Shown here: positions 23,596 to 34,315 of the stretch, one piece after another
How positions within the stretch are numbered: the first letter of the stretch is position 1
Layout: every line of letters begins with the position of its first letter
From: Neoscytalidium dimidiatum
Taxonomy: Eukaryota; Ascomycota; Dothideomycetes; Botryosphaeriales; Botryosphaeriaceae
Length of the DNA: 64,000 bases
NCBI GenBank assembly: GCA_037367355.1
Contig: CM074699.1
Location: 186,001-250,000, forward strand
Direction of reading: 5' to 3'
Position numbers and translations under genes: made by a program
Notes under the pieces: model-generated
What the model saw: the letters and a program-made list of their open reading frames with translations, nothing else
Databases searched by the model: none
Told to the model about the DNA's origin: nothing

Positions 23596-23603
23596 ATTTT
23601 ATA
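23596..23603 (-). promoter_or_regulatory. TATA box of the HR-PKS gene
   Basis: TATAAAAT reads on the minus strand 144-151 bases upstream of the chosen HR-PKS start codon. It is a near-perfect TATA element and supports the start at 23452. Use is inferred. Confidence 0.55.
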
Positions 23604-24065
23604 GCAGGCATACTGCCGACACCGCTCGGAAAGAGTCGTCCTGTCTGACTTGGAGCAAATGCCGCGGAGCCGGCACGTGAGTTTGCATGCCGTTGGGGGT
23701 CTTAGAGCATCGGCTCTTGCTACGCATGGCGAGCGGAGTCAGGTAAAGCGCCGCGAGGAGTGGTGAACCCCACGGAGGCTGGGCCCAAGCTTGATCAAGC
23801 TCCGGGGATGAGGCGGCTGACGAGGCCTGGGAAGCTGGGCGCAGAGTCGTGTCAGGGCAACTACTGTAAGCGGGAACGATTCAAGTCGCGATTTGGTGCA
23901 GCATCATGGCGGGTGGCCGGGTCGGGAAGGAAACTGCCGTGGCTCGTCTTCGTGGTCGAGAGTCATGGGTAGGTGGTGAGGTACGCGAATGGCCGCTTGC
24001 CCCCCTGTAGTGCAACGGACGTCGCCTTTGAGACCAGGGCTGTACCGAATCGATGGCTTGCGGGA

Positions 24066-24116
24066 AAGTGGGAGAGGGAGAGCGAGAGAGAGAGGGAGAG
24101 AGAGAGAGCGCGAGAG
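24066..24116. repeat. GA-rich simple-sequence tract
   Basis: An imperfect run of GAGA units interrupted by GC, lying about midway in the divergent promoter between the polyketide synthase and the hydrolase. Such tracts can exclude nucleosomes; any such role here is inference. Confidence 0.8.
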
Positions 24117-24566
24117 GCTAGCAGTGCCGAGAGGGCGCAGCATCGACCTCGAAGACGGCAGGCGTGCGGGCGGGGCTGCCAGCTGCCGGCAAAAGCAGCA
24201 GCGTCTCGCCTCGGTGGCCAATCAGCTCTCACCAGCCACGCTTCGGATAAGCAGCACAGCGCCTCCGGTGCAGCAGATTGCCTGTTACGCAGCGGAGGAG
24301 GAAAAAATCGATGAAGGTTCGACTGAACGAGGTTCGGGCCGAGTCAGCAACCCCGAGTCCCGGGAAATAATGCGGTGGATAGGACCCACGGGGCCCCGTC
24401 AAGCTCGAGCCCAGGCCTGCCATGCCATGAGTCGCCGATCGACCCCACGCCCCATCCCTGCTTGCTCGCTTGTGCTCCGCTCAGCCTCTCTCCTCGAGGA
24501 ACACCTGCCGGCAACAAGAGGATTCACTGCAGCCATACCAGGGAAACGACATTCAACTCCGTCAAA

Positions 24567-25582
24567 ATGCGTGTCCTATGCCTCCATGGCCGCGGTTCCA
24601 ACACCGAGGTTCGCAGCTCCGCCCTGGATGGAATCCCTGTCGCACTGATAGATCATGTGTTAGATCTTCCGCATGCAGACGGCCGGTCTGCGGAGCCTGC
24701 TCGAGCCAGAATATGAGTTTGAATTTGTTGAAGGGCGCTGGCCGCACCTGGAAGGAAACTGGTCCCTTCATACAGTTGATTTCTCGAAGTCAAAGGTACG
24801 CAGCCCTCCATTGTTGCCCATTGCAGTGACACCGCTGACCATTGAAAGCTGTATGGGTACTACAATGGCCTGGACCTTGACGATTTCCTACAGACTGAGA
24901 ATGAGCTTCGGCGGATGATCAAAGGTGATTGCGAGATACCTCCCAACAAGATAGCTCCGCGTCGCTAAGGTCTGGCTGCAGACCACGGCCCATTCGACGG
25001 CATCTTGGGCTACTCGCAGGGCGCCACACTTGCCGCCCAATTGGTCATCCGGTACATAGTGGAGGATCCTTTTGCCACTCTTCAGGAGCTGCCGTTGAAG
25101 TTCGCTATTTTCATCAACGGTGCCACCCCTCCTTGCGTTCTCCCCCTAACCGAGGCCCCGCTTGAGTGCCCACTTGAGGAGTTCGCCGAGGCTGCGCATC
25201 TCTTCTCAGTCTTCAAGCCTAACGATTCGGACAACACGACCAAGCTGCGTCCTGCGAAACTGCAAAATGGCAGGAAGGTCGGTCGCTTCATCCTGATTTA
25301 CCAACTGCGAAGCTGACGACGTCGTTCAAGATTGTCACGGATGGCAAGCATTACATGGCGAGGTACTCCCCAGAGTACGATGGGCGAATCATTACTATGC
25401 CTACTCTGCATATCCGCGGAAAGCGGGACCACAGTGACTACGGTGAAGGCTTGCTGAACTTGAGCGAGCCGTCCATGGCCGAAGATCTGCAGCACATATT
25501 CGGCCACGACTTTCCTCGTGGCCTTGAGACCAACAAAACCATCGCCCGTCTCATCAGACTAACAGCATCACGAGCGCTGTGA
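24567..25582 (+). CDS. FSH1-family serine hydrolase, LovG-like polyketide-release candidate
   Basis: Five exons, 24567-24608, 24664-24795, 24849-24924, 24982-25277 and 25331-25582, give 265 residues. The first exon codes the oxyanion motif MRVLCLHGRGSN. The nucleophile elbow is FDGILGYSQGATLA. The acid lies in RGKRDHSDYG and the histidine in FGHDFPRG, all in the order of the FSH1 family (PF03959). In lovastatin synthesis the member LovG frees the chain from an HR-PKS that lacks a thioesterase. This gene is divergent from exactly such a PKS, so the same job is likely here. The last intron (donor GTCGGT, acceptor TCAAG) is slightly unusual but keeps the frame and joins the family motifs. An alternative is a general esterase unrelated to the PKS. 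Confidence 0.87.
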
Positions 25583-25966
25583 GGCATTAGCCATTTTGTT
25601 CCTCACTGTTGTGACTAAGCGTAATAGTCGTTAAGCATAAGAAATTGAGCGCCGGATGTGTTTCCCGGACCAAAGCTGCATACTTACTCGCGGGTCGCCA
25701 TGCTGTCGGCTTTTTCTGGGTTCTGGCCGCGTAAAGCAGCACTCGGGTATTTTGATTCATATACGACACTGACTCGGCATACAAGGCACCCTGCCCCGCC
25801 ATATCGCGCTCTGCCGCCTCGCCATGGGCCCTGACTCGGTGTATCGTGGAACGTGCATCGAATGTGCTTTGCGGCTCTGCCGCGGCTGGCGTCTTGGTGA
25901 TCTCTGCAGAGGTTCAACGTCGCTGACCCTGGGTGCAAGCTGTGGACAGCAAGAGAGCGCGGAGAG
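25583..25966. other. Short intergenic region upstream of the trehalase
   Basis: This 384-base gap separates two plus-strand genes and must contain the trehalase promoter. No TATA box or repeat stands out. Confidence 0.45.
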
Positions 25967-28900
25967 ATGAAGTTTCAGCTCGCTCGCTCACTCTCGTTAG
26001 CGGGAACCGCTGCAGCTGCAACTCCTTTTAGCATTCCGGCAGATTATGTGACCTGGGATGATTCAACCTATACGCTGACATCTACCCGCCCATTTCCAGG
26101 CTCGTACCAAGCATGGATCCCGCAATCCAACGGGTATGTATGTTAACCTTGCCATAAGATTGACGATCGATTAATTGCTTCTTCCAGATACATGGGCTTA
26201 GGCCAAGCCAGCTTCGGGCCATTCTACGAGGCTAGCGCTCACAACGACACGGAAGGATGGATGTTGTTCAGCCCGCGGCAGACCTTCGCAACGGTGACCG
26301 GGTTTTGGGATGCTGAGCCCAGCGGTGACAGTGTCATCTCTGGCATCCCACACTTTACCGACCTACTGGTCGAGGCGTGTGGAAGTATCTTGAACGGCTC
26401 CGTAGACGTCTCCATGATCAGCGACTTTTCGTCGAGCATATCTTTGTATGTGTCAGACTTCCTCCCTAACGCAGCTCATGTCCTGACCAAATCGCAGCAC
26501 AAGAGGAGTTGCAACATGGGACTACGTCTGGACACCTCCAGGCTGCGGCAACGACACCGCACTTACAGTAGCCTACGAATCCTTCCTATCCACTGATACC
26601 CGCCAGTTGGCGGCGGTCAAGCTCACAATCACGAGCACCTCTCCAATCGACATAACCGTCATTGACGTCCTCGACGGACGCAGTGCCAACCGTACAACAC
26701 TAGGAGGAAAGACCGCGCTCCCGGATTCCAACAGCATCACGACCTCCGTCCACCCCACCGGTCTCCAAAACGTCACCGCACACGTCTACTCCACAGTGAC
26801 AGGCGCGCAAGCCGCACAGAACCAGTCCGTCACCACCACCACACTGCAGAACACCACATCCGCAACCGTCTCCCAGCGCTACCCGATCCACCTGCGGCCC
26901 TCCGCACCCACCACCCTCCATAAATACATCGGCATCGCCTCCTCCGACCACTTCCTCTCCCCCGCCACCGTCGCCGCCAACACCGCCACCGCCGCCTCCC
27001 GCACCGGCTGGACCGCCCTCCTCACCGCGCACGCCGCCCGCGTCGCAGCACTGATGGCCGCGCCCTACGTCGCGGACTTCGCGCGGCCGGACGGCACGCT
27101 TCCGCGCGACCCGACGATCCGGGCGCTGCAGATCACCGCCAAGGCGTCCGCGTTCTACATCTACACGTCGCTCCTCCCGGACGACGAAGCGGCGCGGCCG
27201 GCGGGCGGCGGCGCGCGCGGCCGCGTCAACGTCAACAGCCTGGCGGTCGGCGGCCTGACGTCCGAGGCGTACGGCGGCAAGGTGTTCTGGGACGCGGACG
27301 CGTTCGTGGCGCCGGGCGTGCAGGCGACGCAGCCGGGGCTGGCGCGGCAGTTCGGCGCGTACCGGGTCGGCAGGGGCAAGCAGGCGGCCGCGAACACGGC
27401 GGGGCACGGGATGAGCGCCGGCGCGATGCTGTTCCCGTGGACGAGCGGGCGGGGCGGGGAGTGCTACAACTTGACGGGGCCGTGCGTCATGTACGAGTAC
27501 CATCTGAACGCGGACATCGCGCTGAGCTTGGTCATGGCGAGGAACACGTCTGGCGATCGGGCGTGGTTTGATGGCGAGGCGAGGGCGGTGGTGGATGGGG
27601 TGGCGAGGGGCCTGGCGGAGACGTTGACGTGGTACGGAGAGAACCGGACCTGGGGGATTGAGGTGATGACGGATGCGGATGAGTATTATGTGAGTCTGCT
27701 GTGCTATCTGGAAGAAACCCCGGCTGATGATTTGCGCAGATGTTTGTCTCGGACGGGGCTTTTACCGACGCCGCTGTCAGCGTGACGCTGGAGATCGCGA
27801 GCAATCTGCGGCGAGAAGCCGGTGAACCGTTGGAGGAGAACTGGGTCAACATGACCGAGAATATGCAGATACCCACTTCAGATAGTGGTGTTGTGTTGGA
27901 ATTCAGGGGCATGTGGAATGACCTCGTCTCCAAGCAGGCGGACGTCATCCTCATGGACTATCCGTTTGACTACAGGAGGAACTTCTCAACCGAGAAACGC
28001 CGCGTAGCCATGGACTACGTCTGTATCACATCCTTACACTACAGACCACGCTCTAATAGCCATATAGTACGCCGTGCGACAGGACCCCAACGGCCCAGCC
28101 ATGACTTACGCACTGTACGCCATCTCGGCCAACTCGCTCTCCGAAAGCGGGTGCAGCTTCTGGACGTTCCTCAAGAAAAGCTTCGAGCCGTACATCCGCG
28201 CGCCGTGGTACCAATTCTCGGAGCAACAGCTCGACGACCCGGCCGCGAACGGCGGCACCAACCCAGCCTTCCCGTTCCTGACCGGCCACGGCGGCTTCCT
28301 CCAAATCCTGACCGCGGGCTTCCTGGGCGCGCGCGTCACGGACACGCAGCTCGTGCTCAACCCGGCCCTGCCGCCGCAGCTCGCGCACTTCCGCGCGCCG
28401 GTCCAGTACTACAACGGCGCCGCCGTCGCCTGCACGCTCAACGCCACGCACGCCACCATCACGCGGCTCGACGCGGCGACGCTGGCCAACGGGCTCGCGC
28501 CCGACGCGTACGGCGCCTCGCCCATGCCCATCGCGATCGGGCGCGCGGTCGACGACGCCGACGACGGCGCGACGCTGCGGCTCGCCGTCAACGAGACCGC
28601 CGTCGTGCCCACCCGCGCCTACCACCGCGCCGCCACCGTGCCGGGCAACATCCTGCAGTGCCTGTCCGCGTCGACGGAGGCGGAGTCCCTGCACGGCCAG
28701 TTCCCGGTAGCTGCGGTCGATGGGTACGCCGGCACGGCGTGGCAGCCCGCGGCCGTGGATGCTAGCGCACTCGTCGTCGATACGAGAGACGTGCCGCCAG
28801 CGAGGGTGGCGCACGTGCTGGTGGACTTTGGGATGCGGCCGGCGCGGCGGGTGCGGGTGGCGCTGTATAACGGGACTGCGGGGGAAGGCGGAGAGGAGGG

Positions 28901-29207
28901 GAACGTTGCGGTCGAGGCGGAAGCGGTGGTCGAGATCACGGCGCCGTGGAAGGGTGCGGAAGCGCCGGTTGTGCCGTATGTGGGGAATGTGACGAGGGTG
29001 GAGTTGCCGGAGGAAGCGTGGAGTGGCGATTTTGCAAGGCTGGAAGTGGAGGGGTGTTGGGTGGATGACGGCGCGGGGGCGACGGTGGCCGAGTTTGCGG
29101 TGGTGGTGGTGGTGGTGGCGGACGCGAATGACGTGCAAGGGGTTGGGAATGGGACGGCGGATGGGGTGGTAGTTGCGAGGGATGTGATGTGGCATACGGA
29201 GCTCTGA
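25967..29207 (+). CDS. Secreted acid trehalase, glycoside hydrolase family 65
   Basis: Five exons, 25967-26133, 26188-26445, 26498-27689, 27740-28018 and 28068-29207, give 1011 residues. The N-terminus MKFQLARSLSLAGTAAAATP reads as a signal peptide. A GH65 N-terminal domain follows (GLGQASFGPFYE, VWTPPGCGND), then the (alpha/alpha)6 barrel with GGKVFWDADAFV, the acid-base segment MTDADEYY followed by VSDGAFTDAAV, and KQADVILMDYPFD. The C-terminal ~300 residues are a beta-rich GH65 tail with a DGYAGTAWQP segment of the F5/8-like type. The family cleaves trehalose to glucose at the cell surface, in the wall or in the vacuole. Many N-glycosylation sequons fit secretion. Exons 3 and 5 are strikingly GC-rich, above the flanks. 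It sits between cluster genes but may be unrelated to the polyketide. Confidence 0.9.
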
Positions 29208-30488
29208 CTAGCGTAACGGTGTTTACGCTGCAGTGATCATGCAAGCCTGAGAATTCCATCACACTCTCAGAGTCCTGGGTCCCATTCCAGATAGCCGGCG
29301 AAACGGACCAAATCTTCTCTCAGTAAAACGGGGGTGAAGCCATCATTTGAACGTCTTCTCTGAATGGGATAGACACTATCTACGTAGGAGGAACGGTTAT
29401 TTCTACCTTTCGATCATGCCGTAGCAATCACCAATTGCCAGAATAACGTTATGGCCGTCTTTACTGAGAGGTCGAGGGTGGGAATAATCTCTCTTGCCAA
29501 GTCGAGAGATTCTGATAGCTAACAGACGGTATCCAAATTCGCATGGCTCTGGCGAACAACCGTAGCAAATGAGGTGTTAATATAAACAGCGAGTCGAGGT
29601 GGTGCGACGCACGAATGACACGTGGTGGGTTGGGGCGTCTCAACACCCCATGGGCCTCCGCTGAGGTCATGATCAGCTGCGTTCTTTTCCTCCCTTCACC
29701 CCGTCTGTCAGGTACCGGGATGAGGAAGTGGAGAGCTAAACATTGTACAGCGTCAGGGCTTGCGTTCGTGTGCGGAGAAATATGACTCGAGCACCGAGAG
29801 TCCTTGCGGTTAGATTTAGCGAAGAAGCATAGGCGAACTCTCTTGCCTTTCGTGGTTAGTCTGAAGAGACAAAATCCGTAGTCGCCAAGTCTGCGCTCCC
29901 GTGCGAAGCTTGGAGCGAAGCTTCGCCAAACATCACACGCTCGGGCGCTCAGGAGATATGATATGGGCTTCGCTGGAAGTCTGTGGATAGATCGTAGTGC
30001 GTGATATAAGCCTGCCGTTTCTAGGTAATTGTCAGCATTCAGCAAACACCCGTCCCAGACTTCAGGAGCACCGGTGTAGGCGAGCACCCACTGGCTTGAG
30101 CAACAGGATGAATCTCGGCATTGAAAGCGCCGCAAAACTCTCCAGCTTCTGCAAGACGGGCAATTCTCAGCGCTTATCGTGCGAGCGCGGGGCTCCACAC
30201 TGTTTCGCCCCGTTCGAGCCGGGGTTCGCCTCGAGTAATTATCGAAACACGAGCGCCGGACAGGCGCCTTCGTCCCATGGAAAATGCCGCCCGTTCTCGA
30301 ACGCCTGTCGATCCAGGCCACCGCACACCACCCTGGCAGCGCTGGACTTCCAGCAGCTCGGCAAATGCACCGTCTGACTCGCCTGCCGCTGCCGCATGCC
30401 ATCACCCGTCGACTTTTCGACGCTTAAGTGATGCGCCCGTTCTTGTGCGTTATCTGCCCAAGTGCCCATGAGAGCAGACTGAAGCACC
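29208..30488. other. Intergenic, no supported gene
   Basis: About 1.3 kb upstream of the P450. A 314-codon open frame runs on the minus strand over most of it, but its composition (many Arg, Cys and Ser, no motif, no splice continuation) looks like chance. The P450 promoter should lie in the last few hundred bases; no clear TATA box is seen. Confidence 0.45.
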
Positions 30489-32326
30489 ATGGCCAACCAT
30501 GGTATCTTGGCTGTTGCCGCCCTCTTGCTGCTGTTGCCGCTGCTGAGCACTCTGTTCAAGTGGCGCAAGGATACCCAATTTGCTCGAGCAAGCGGATGCA
30601 AGCCCGCTCCTTGTGACAACTTGCTGAAATGGACTGATCTACTCGGCATTGGCATCCTACGCAAGTTAGAGCAACACCTCTCCCAGAAGACGCTGCTTGA
30701 ATTCATGAAGGCGCGATTTGAAGGGAACGGCAACACTTTCAGGACCCGCGTCTTGCTCGACGACTTCTACTGGACATGCGAGGTATCTGCCCCGATGAGT
30801 ACCGCTGCCCGTGAAACTGTGTCGCAATGCTAACAACATCGAACAGCCCAAGAACATCCAGACTATGCTGGCACTGAAGTTCAACGACTTCGGTGTTGGC
30901 ATCGATCGTAAGCAGCCCTTATTCCACGACGCTGAACGGTCTCGAAACTGACGGCATCATTCTCTTCCAGGCTACAACAACTTCAAACCCCTCATGGGCC
31001 ATGGAATATTCACCAGCGATGGCGCCAAATGGGAAGAAGCACGCGCGCTCGTTCGTCCGAACTTCGTGCGCAACCAAGTTGCAGACCTCGAGGCGTTCGA
31101 ACAGCACCTCCAAAACATGCTCACTCTCATTCCTCGGGATGGCAAGACTCCTGTCGATTTGAACCCTTTGTTCCAGCGGATGGTGCGGTTTCCTTACCTC
31201 ACGCCTCTTCTCTCTTCTGTAACCAACGAGTGTTCCAATATTTAGACACTCGATTCCGCCAGTGAGATGCTCTTCGGCAAATCACTCAACTCACTGACCG
31301 TCACCGACTCCGCCGTCGCCTCGGCCCAATTCGCTGCCGCCTTCAAGAAGTCTCAAGCTGAGTTAGCCCGCCGGTGTCGCCTGGGCCGCCTGGCCGATTG
31401 GAATATCAGCAAAGAGTTCCTTGACGCATGCAGTGTCACCCAACGATTCGTTGACGACTATGTGGAAGAGGCACTCAGACTGCGGAAGCGGTATGAAAGT
31501 GGCGAGAAGAAGGCGGATGAGAAGGCACCGGAGAGATACATCTTCTTGCACGAGATTGCCAAGGTCATTGATAACCCCATTGCCATCCGGGACCATCTGC
31601 TAAATGTGCTGATTCCGGCGCGAGACTCAACATCAACGCTACTGGCTGCGGCGCTGTTCGCCGTCACCAAAGACAAGCGGGTGTTCGCGAAATTGAGGTC
31701 CGAGGTGGATGAGTTGGGTGGGGTTTATCCGTCATTCGAGACCCTGAAGAATATGAAGTACCTGAAATGGGTGATGAACGAGAGTCAGTACCCGCTCAGC
31801 TACGCTATACATTCTCGAGACTAATTGGTATCTACCGGATATAGCACTGCGCCTTTGGCCTATTGTACCCTTGAACGGTAGACAGGCGAACAGAGACGTT
31901 ACGCTCCCGGTCGGCGGTGTGAGTGTAAACCTTATCTCCTGGCGTTTCCCATCAGAACGCTTACTTTCCTCTCTACAACAGGGCCCTGATGGCCAGTCTC
32001 CAATCCACATCAAGGCTGGCCAGAACGTCGGATTCAGCACCTACGCCATGCATCGCCGCAAGGATATCTGGGGGCCGGATGCCGATCATTTCGTTCCAGA
32101 GCGCTGGGAAAATCTCCGTCCAGGCTGGGAGTACTTGCCCTTCAATGGTGGGCCCCGCATCTGCATTGGCCAGCAGCTTGCTCTGACGGAAGGAGGATAC
32201 ACCATCGTCAGACTTTTGCAGTGCTTCAAGGATATCGAGAGCTTGGACCACAGCGAGTGGAGAGAAGGGTTGGCGCTGGCATGCTCGATCGATCAGCCAG
32301 TGACCGTCCGCTTAGTGCCTTGGTAG
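30489..32326 (+). CDS. Cytochrome P450, CYP52-like
   Basis: Six exons, 30489-30782, 30847-30907, 30971-31182, 31246-31783, 31845-31918 and 31982-32326, give 507 residues. An N-terminal membrane anchor (ILAVAALLLLLPLLSTLFKW) places it in the ER. Key motifs are the C-helix region GHGIFTSDGAKWEEARALVR, the I-helix LIPARDSTSTLLAA, the ExxR helix NETLRLWP, the PERW motif and the heme loop FNGGPRICIGQQLA with its cysteine ligand. The C-helix and heme-loop wording match the CYP52/CYP63/CYP539 assemblage, whose members oxidise fatty-acid or alkane chain ends. The I-helix has A-R-D-S-T-S instead of the common A/G-G-x-D-T-T, so the conserved Gly is absent while the acid-alcohol pair is partly kept. A chain-end or near-end oxidation of the polyketide is plausible inference. 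It is directly followed by a broken glycosyltransferase. Confidence 0.9.
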
Positions 32327-32501
32327 AAAGATCCAAGTTTATGAAAAAAAAAAAAAATTAGGATTTTGCAATGAGCACTCTGAAATGTATATGATGATCT
32401 CGTAAGGTCGATTAACGAGCGGCCGCAAGCTGGCCCAAGCCAGTTAATGGCTAGTATGCGTACAGCAACCTGAACCATGTAGTGACTACCAACGGGTAGA
32501 C

Positions 32502-32509
32502 ATATAAGG
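32502..32509 (+). promoter_or_regulatory. TATA-like box before the glycosyltransferase relic
   Basis: ATATAAGG lies 46 bases before the first ATG of the decayed glycosyltransferase, in the 228-base gap after the P450 stop codon. It suggests the relic once had its own promoter. Confidence 0.35.
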
Positions 32510-32554
32510 CAGGCCTACGATCTATTTACGTGCCCACTTGGTCTCTCATTCGCC

Positions 32555-34315
32555 ATGACCCGCATCAAAGTCCTACCCATAACCTCCTATACGTTCCCAA
32601 AGCGAACAGCACCTCCTAGGTATCTACTCATACATCGTGCAGGCCAGAACACGCACAATCAAATGTCCATCTAGCAGTGATTGCTGCCTTGAAGCAAATC
32701 TATGGCGACCAGCTTGATATCAATCTGGCCAGCTTCGAAAATTTCTGCAACTGAGTGCCCAATGGTGTCACTTTCCACCCACTCGTTAGTCGGCAGTTAA
32801 AAACAAACTTCAAGCCAGCTGATGGAACCAGCGCGAGCCAGTCCACGGGTAAGCGGCATGTCACCTACATTCAAGCCTCTTTCAGACGGATGCGACACAG
32901 AAACACTCAGTGATGCGGTAACATCGACCCCCGGCTTCTTCGGCGCCATCCGAGGCATCATGAAAATGACCACTCTCCTCTACGCCGAAGAATACATCGC
33001 CACCGCCCAATCCGTCAAATCCCTCCTCGACGACCTCCGCCCGGCCCCCGTCGTCGCCTTGAACTTCCTCGACGCCGCCCGTGACGCCGTCGTCAAGGAA
33101 CAGCAACCCTACGTGCTCCTCGCGCCCAACACCCTCAAAGAAGTCGCCGCCGGCGACCAAGGCCTCCGCCTCCTCTGGACCTGGCTCCCTTAGGCCATTC
33201 CATCCCCCCTTTGCCCAAATATCCAAGCCCCAGCTAACTTGGTACCTTCCCACCGCGCCTCAAACGGCCCCGCAGCCGGCTCCCCCTACCCGCTCCCGCG
33301 CCACCTCCTCCTCCCCGACGCCCTCCTCTTCCTCTTCTTCCCCTCGCCCTGGCAGCACCGCTTCGACGCGCGCTACGGCCTGCTCAGCCGCCATCGCCGC
33401 GCGACGCCGTCGCCGCCACTGTGCTCTGCATGTCGCACGCGTCGGCCGATTACGGCGCCCGGGTGCCCGCGGGCGTTGTGTGCTGCGGGCCGATCGAGCG
33501 GGAGGTTGGCGCCAGTGGGGGATTGTGGATTCGGAGTTGGATGCGTGGCTGAGGCGGCGGGGGAGGACGACGGTGGTGGTGGTCGTGCTGGGGGAGCTTT
33601 TTGGCGGATTGGGAGCGGGTACGCGCGGCAGGTGTGGAGGGCGATGAGGGTGGTGATGGGGATGAGGGTGGTAATGGGGATGAGGGAGGACGCGCAGGTG
33701 CTGTGGAAGATGCAGCGGGCGGGGGCGTACGACTTGGAGAGGTCGGACGGGTGGGTGGAGTGCGGGAGGGCCAGAGGAGTGGGGTGGCTGCGGGCGGAGC
33801 CGTTGGTGGTGTTGGGGACAATTGCGTGCTTTGTTAATCATGGCGGGAGCAATTCGTATCATGAGACGCTAAGGTGGGCCAATGTTGGTGATGCTGCTTA
33901 GGTTTGATGAGGGGCTGACGAAGAACAGTACGGGAACGCCGCAGGTTATCCTTTCGCCGTGGTATGACTGCCATGATTTTGGGAATAGGGCTGAATGGCT
34001 CGGCGTGGGCAGGTGGGGCAACAAACGCTCTGCGTAAGTTCGTTGTTGCTTCTAGATTTCAAGAGAATTCTAATGGTTTACAGGCCAAGCTGCGATGCTG
34101 ATGAGCTGTCACAATGCATCTTGGCCATAATCGGACGGGTACCGAATGACGCTGGAGCCCAGCGGTATCAAAAGCGTGCCAGAGAGATTTCAGACGCTGT
34201 GATGCACCGGACCAAGAGCTTCCGGCTGGGAGACATAGCAGAGATATCGCAGCGGAAGTGGTGTGGAACAAGGTTCGAGATGTGCTTGATGCGTCTCGAA
34301 ATGCGTCCTGATTGA
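32555..34315 (+). pseudogene. Decayed GT1 UDP-glycosyltransferase
   Basis: Conserved GT1 pieces occur in order along one strand but in different frames. The N-terminal piece HAQSNVHLAVIAALKQIYGD is followed by an in-frame TGA at 32752-32754 before the conserved VPNGVTFHPL. The next piece, spliced over about 32850-32885, runs to LLWTW and hits a TAG at 33191-33193, then resumes as GSPYPLPRHLLLPD in the same frame. Frame changes follow near 33397 (into VLCMSHASADYGARVP), near 33519 in a G run (into DSELDAWLRRRGRTTVVVV) and near 33615 (into YARQVWRAM). The C-terminal half is readable: AEPLVVLG, CFVNHGGSNSYHETL, then an intron, VILSPWYDCHDFGNRAEWLG, an intron, and the last helix. A further shift near 32641 separates the start from the N-terminal piece. 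Two stops and about four shifts argue for a pseudogene rather than one sequencing error. Confidence 0.85.

Larger units (their letters stand above)
23453..24566. promoter_or_regulatory. Divergent intergenic region between HR-PKS and FSH1-like hydrolase
   Basis: About 1.1 kb separates two divergent start codons, a common arrangement for co-regulated genes of a cluster. It contains the TATA box at 23596-23603 and a GA-rich simple repeat at 24066-24116. The long open frames here come from that repeat and from GC-rich composition, and none resembles a protein. No clear Zn2Cys6 binding site could be fixed by eye. Confidence 0.5.

Noticed and set aside
23973..24648. Frames across the GA-rich tract between the PKS and the hydrolase
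   Set aside because: They consist of Glu-Arg or Ser-Leu repeats encoded by the simple repeat and have no homology-like features.
28074..29206. 380-codon His/Arg-rich minus-strand frame over the trehalase tail
   Set aside because: Antisense image of a GC-rich coding exon; the sense frame continues the GH65 protein.
29461..30405. 314-codon open frame on the minus strand upstream of the P450
   Set aside because: Composition rich in Arg, Cys and Ser with no domain, no splice continuation and many overlapping short frames; most likely chance.
32621..32643. A 23-base GT..AG stretch read as an intron in the glycosyltransferase relic
   Set aside because: Too short for a fungal spliceosomal intron; a frame shift near 32641 explains the reading better.
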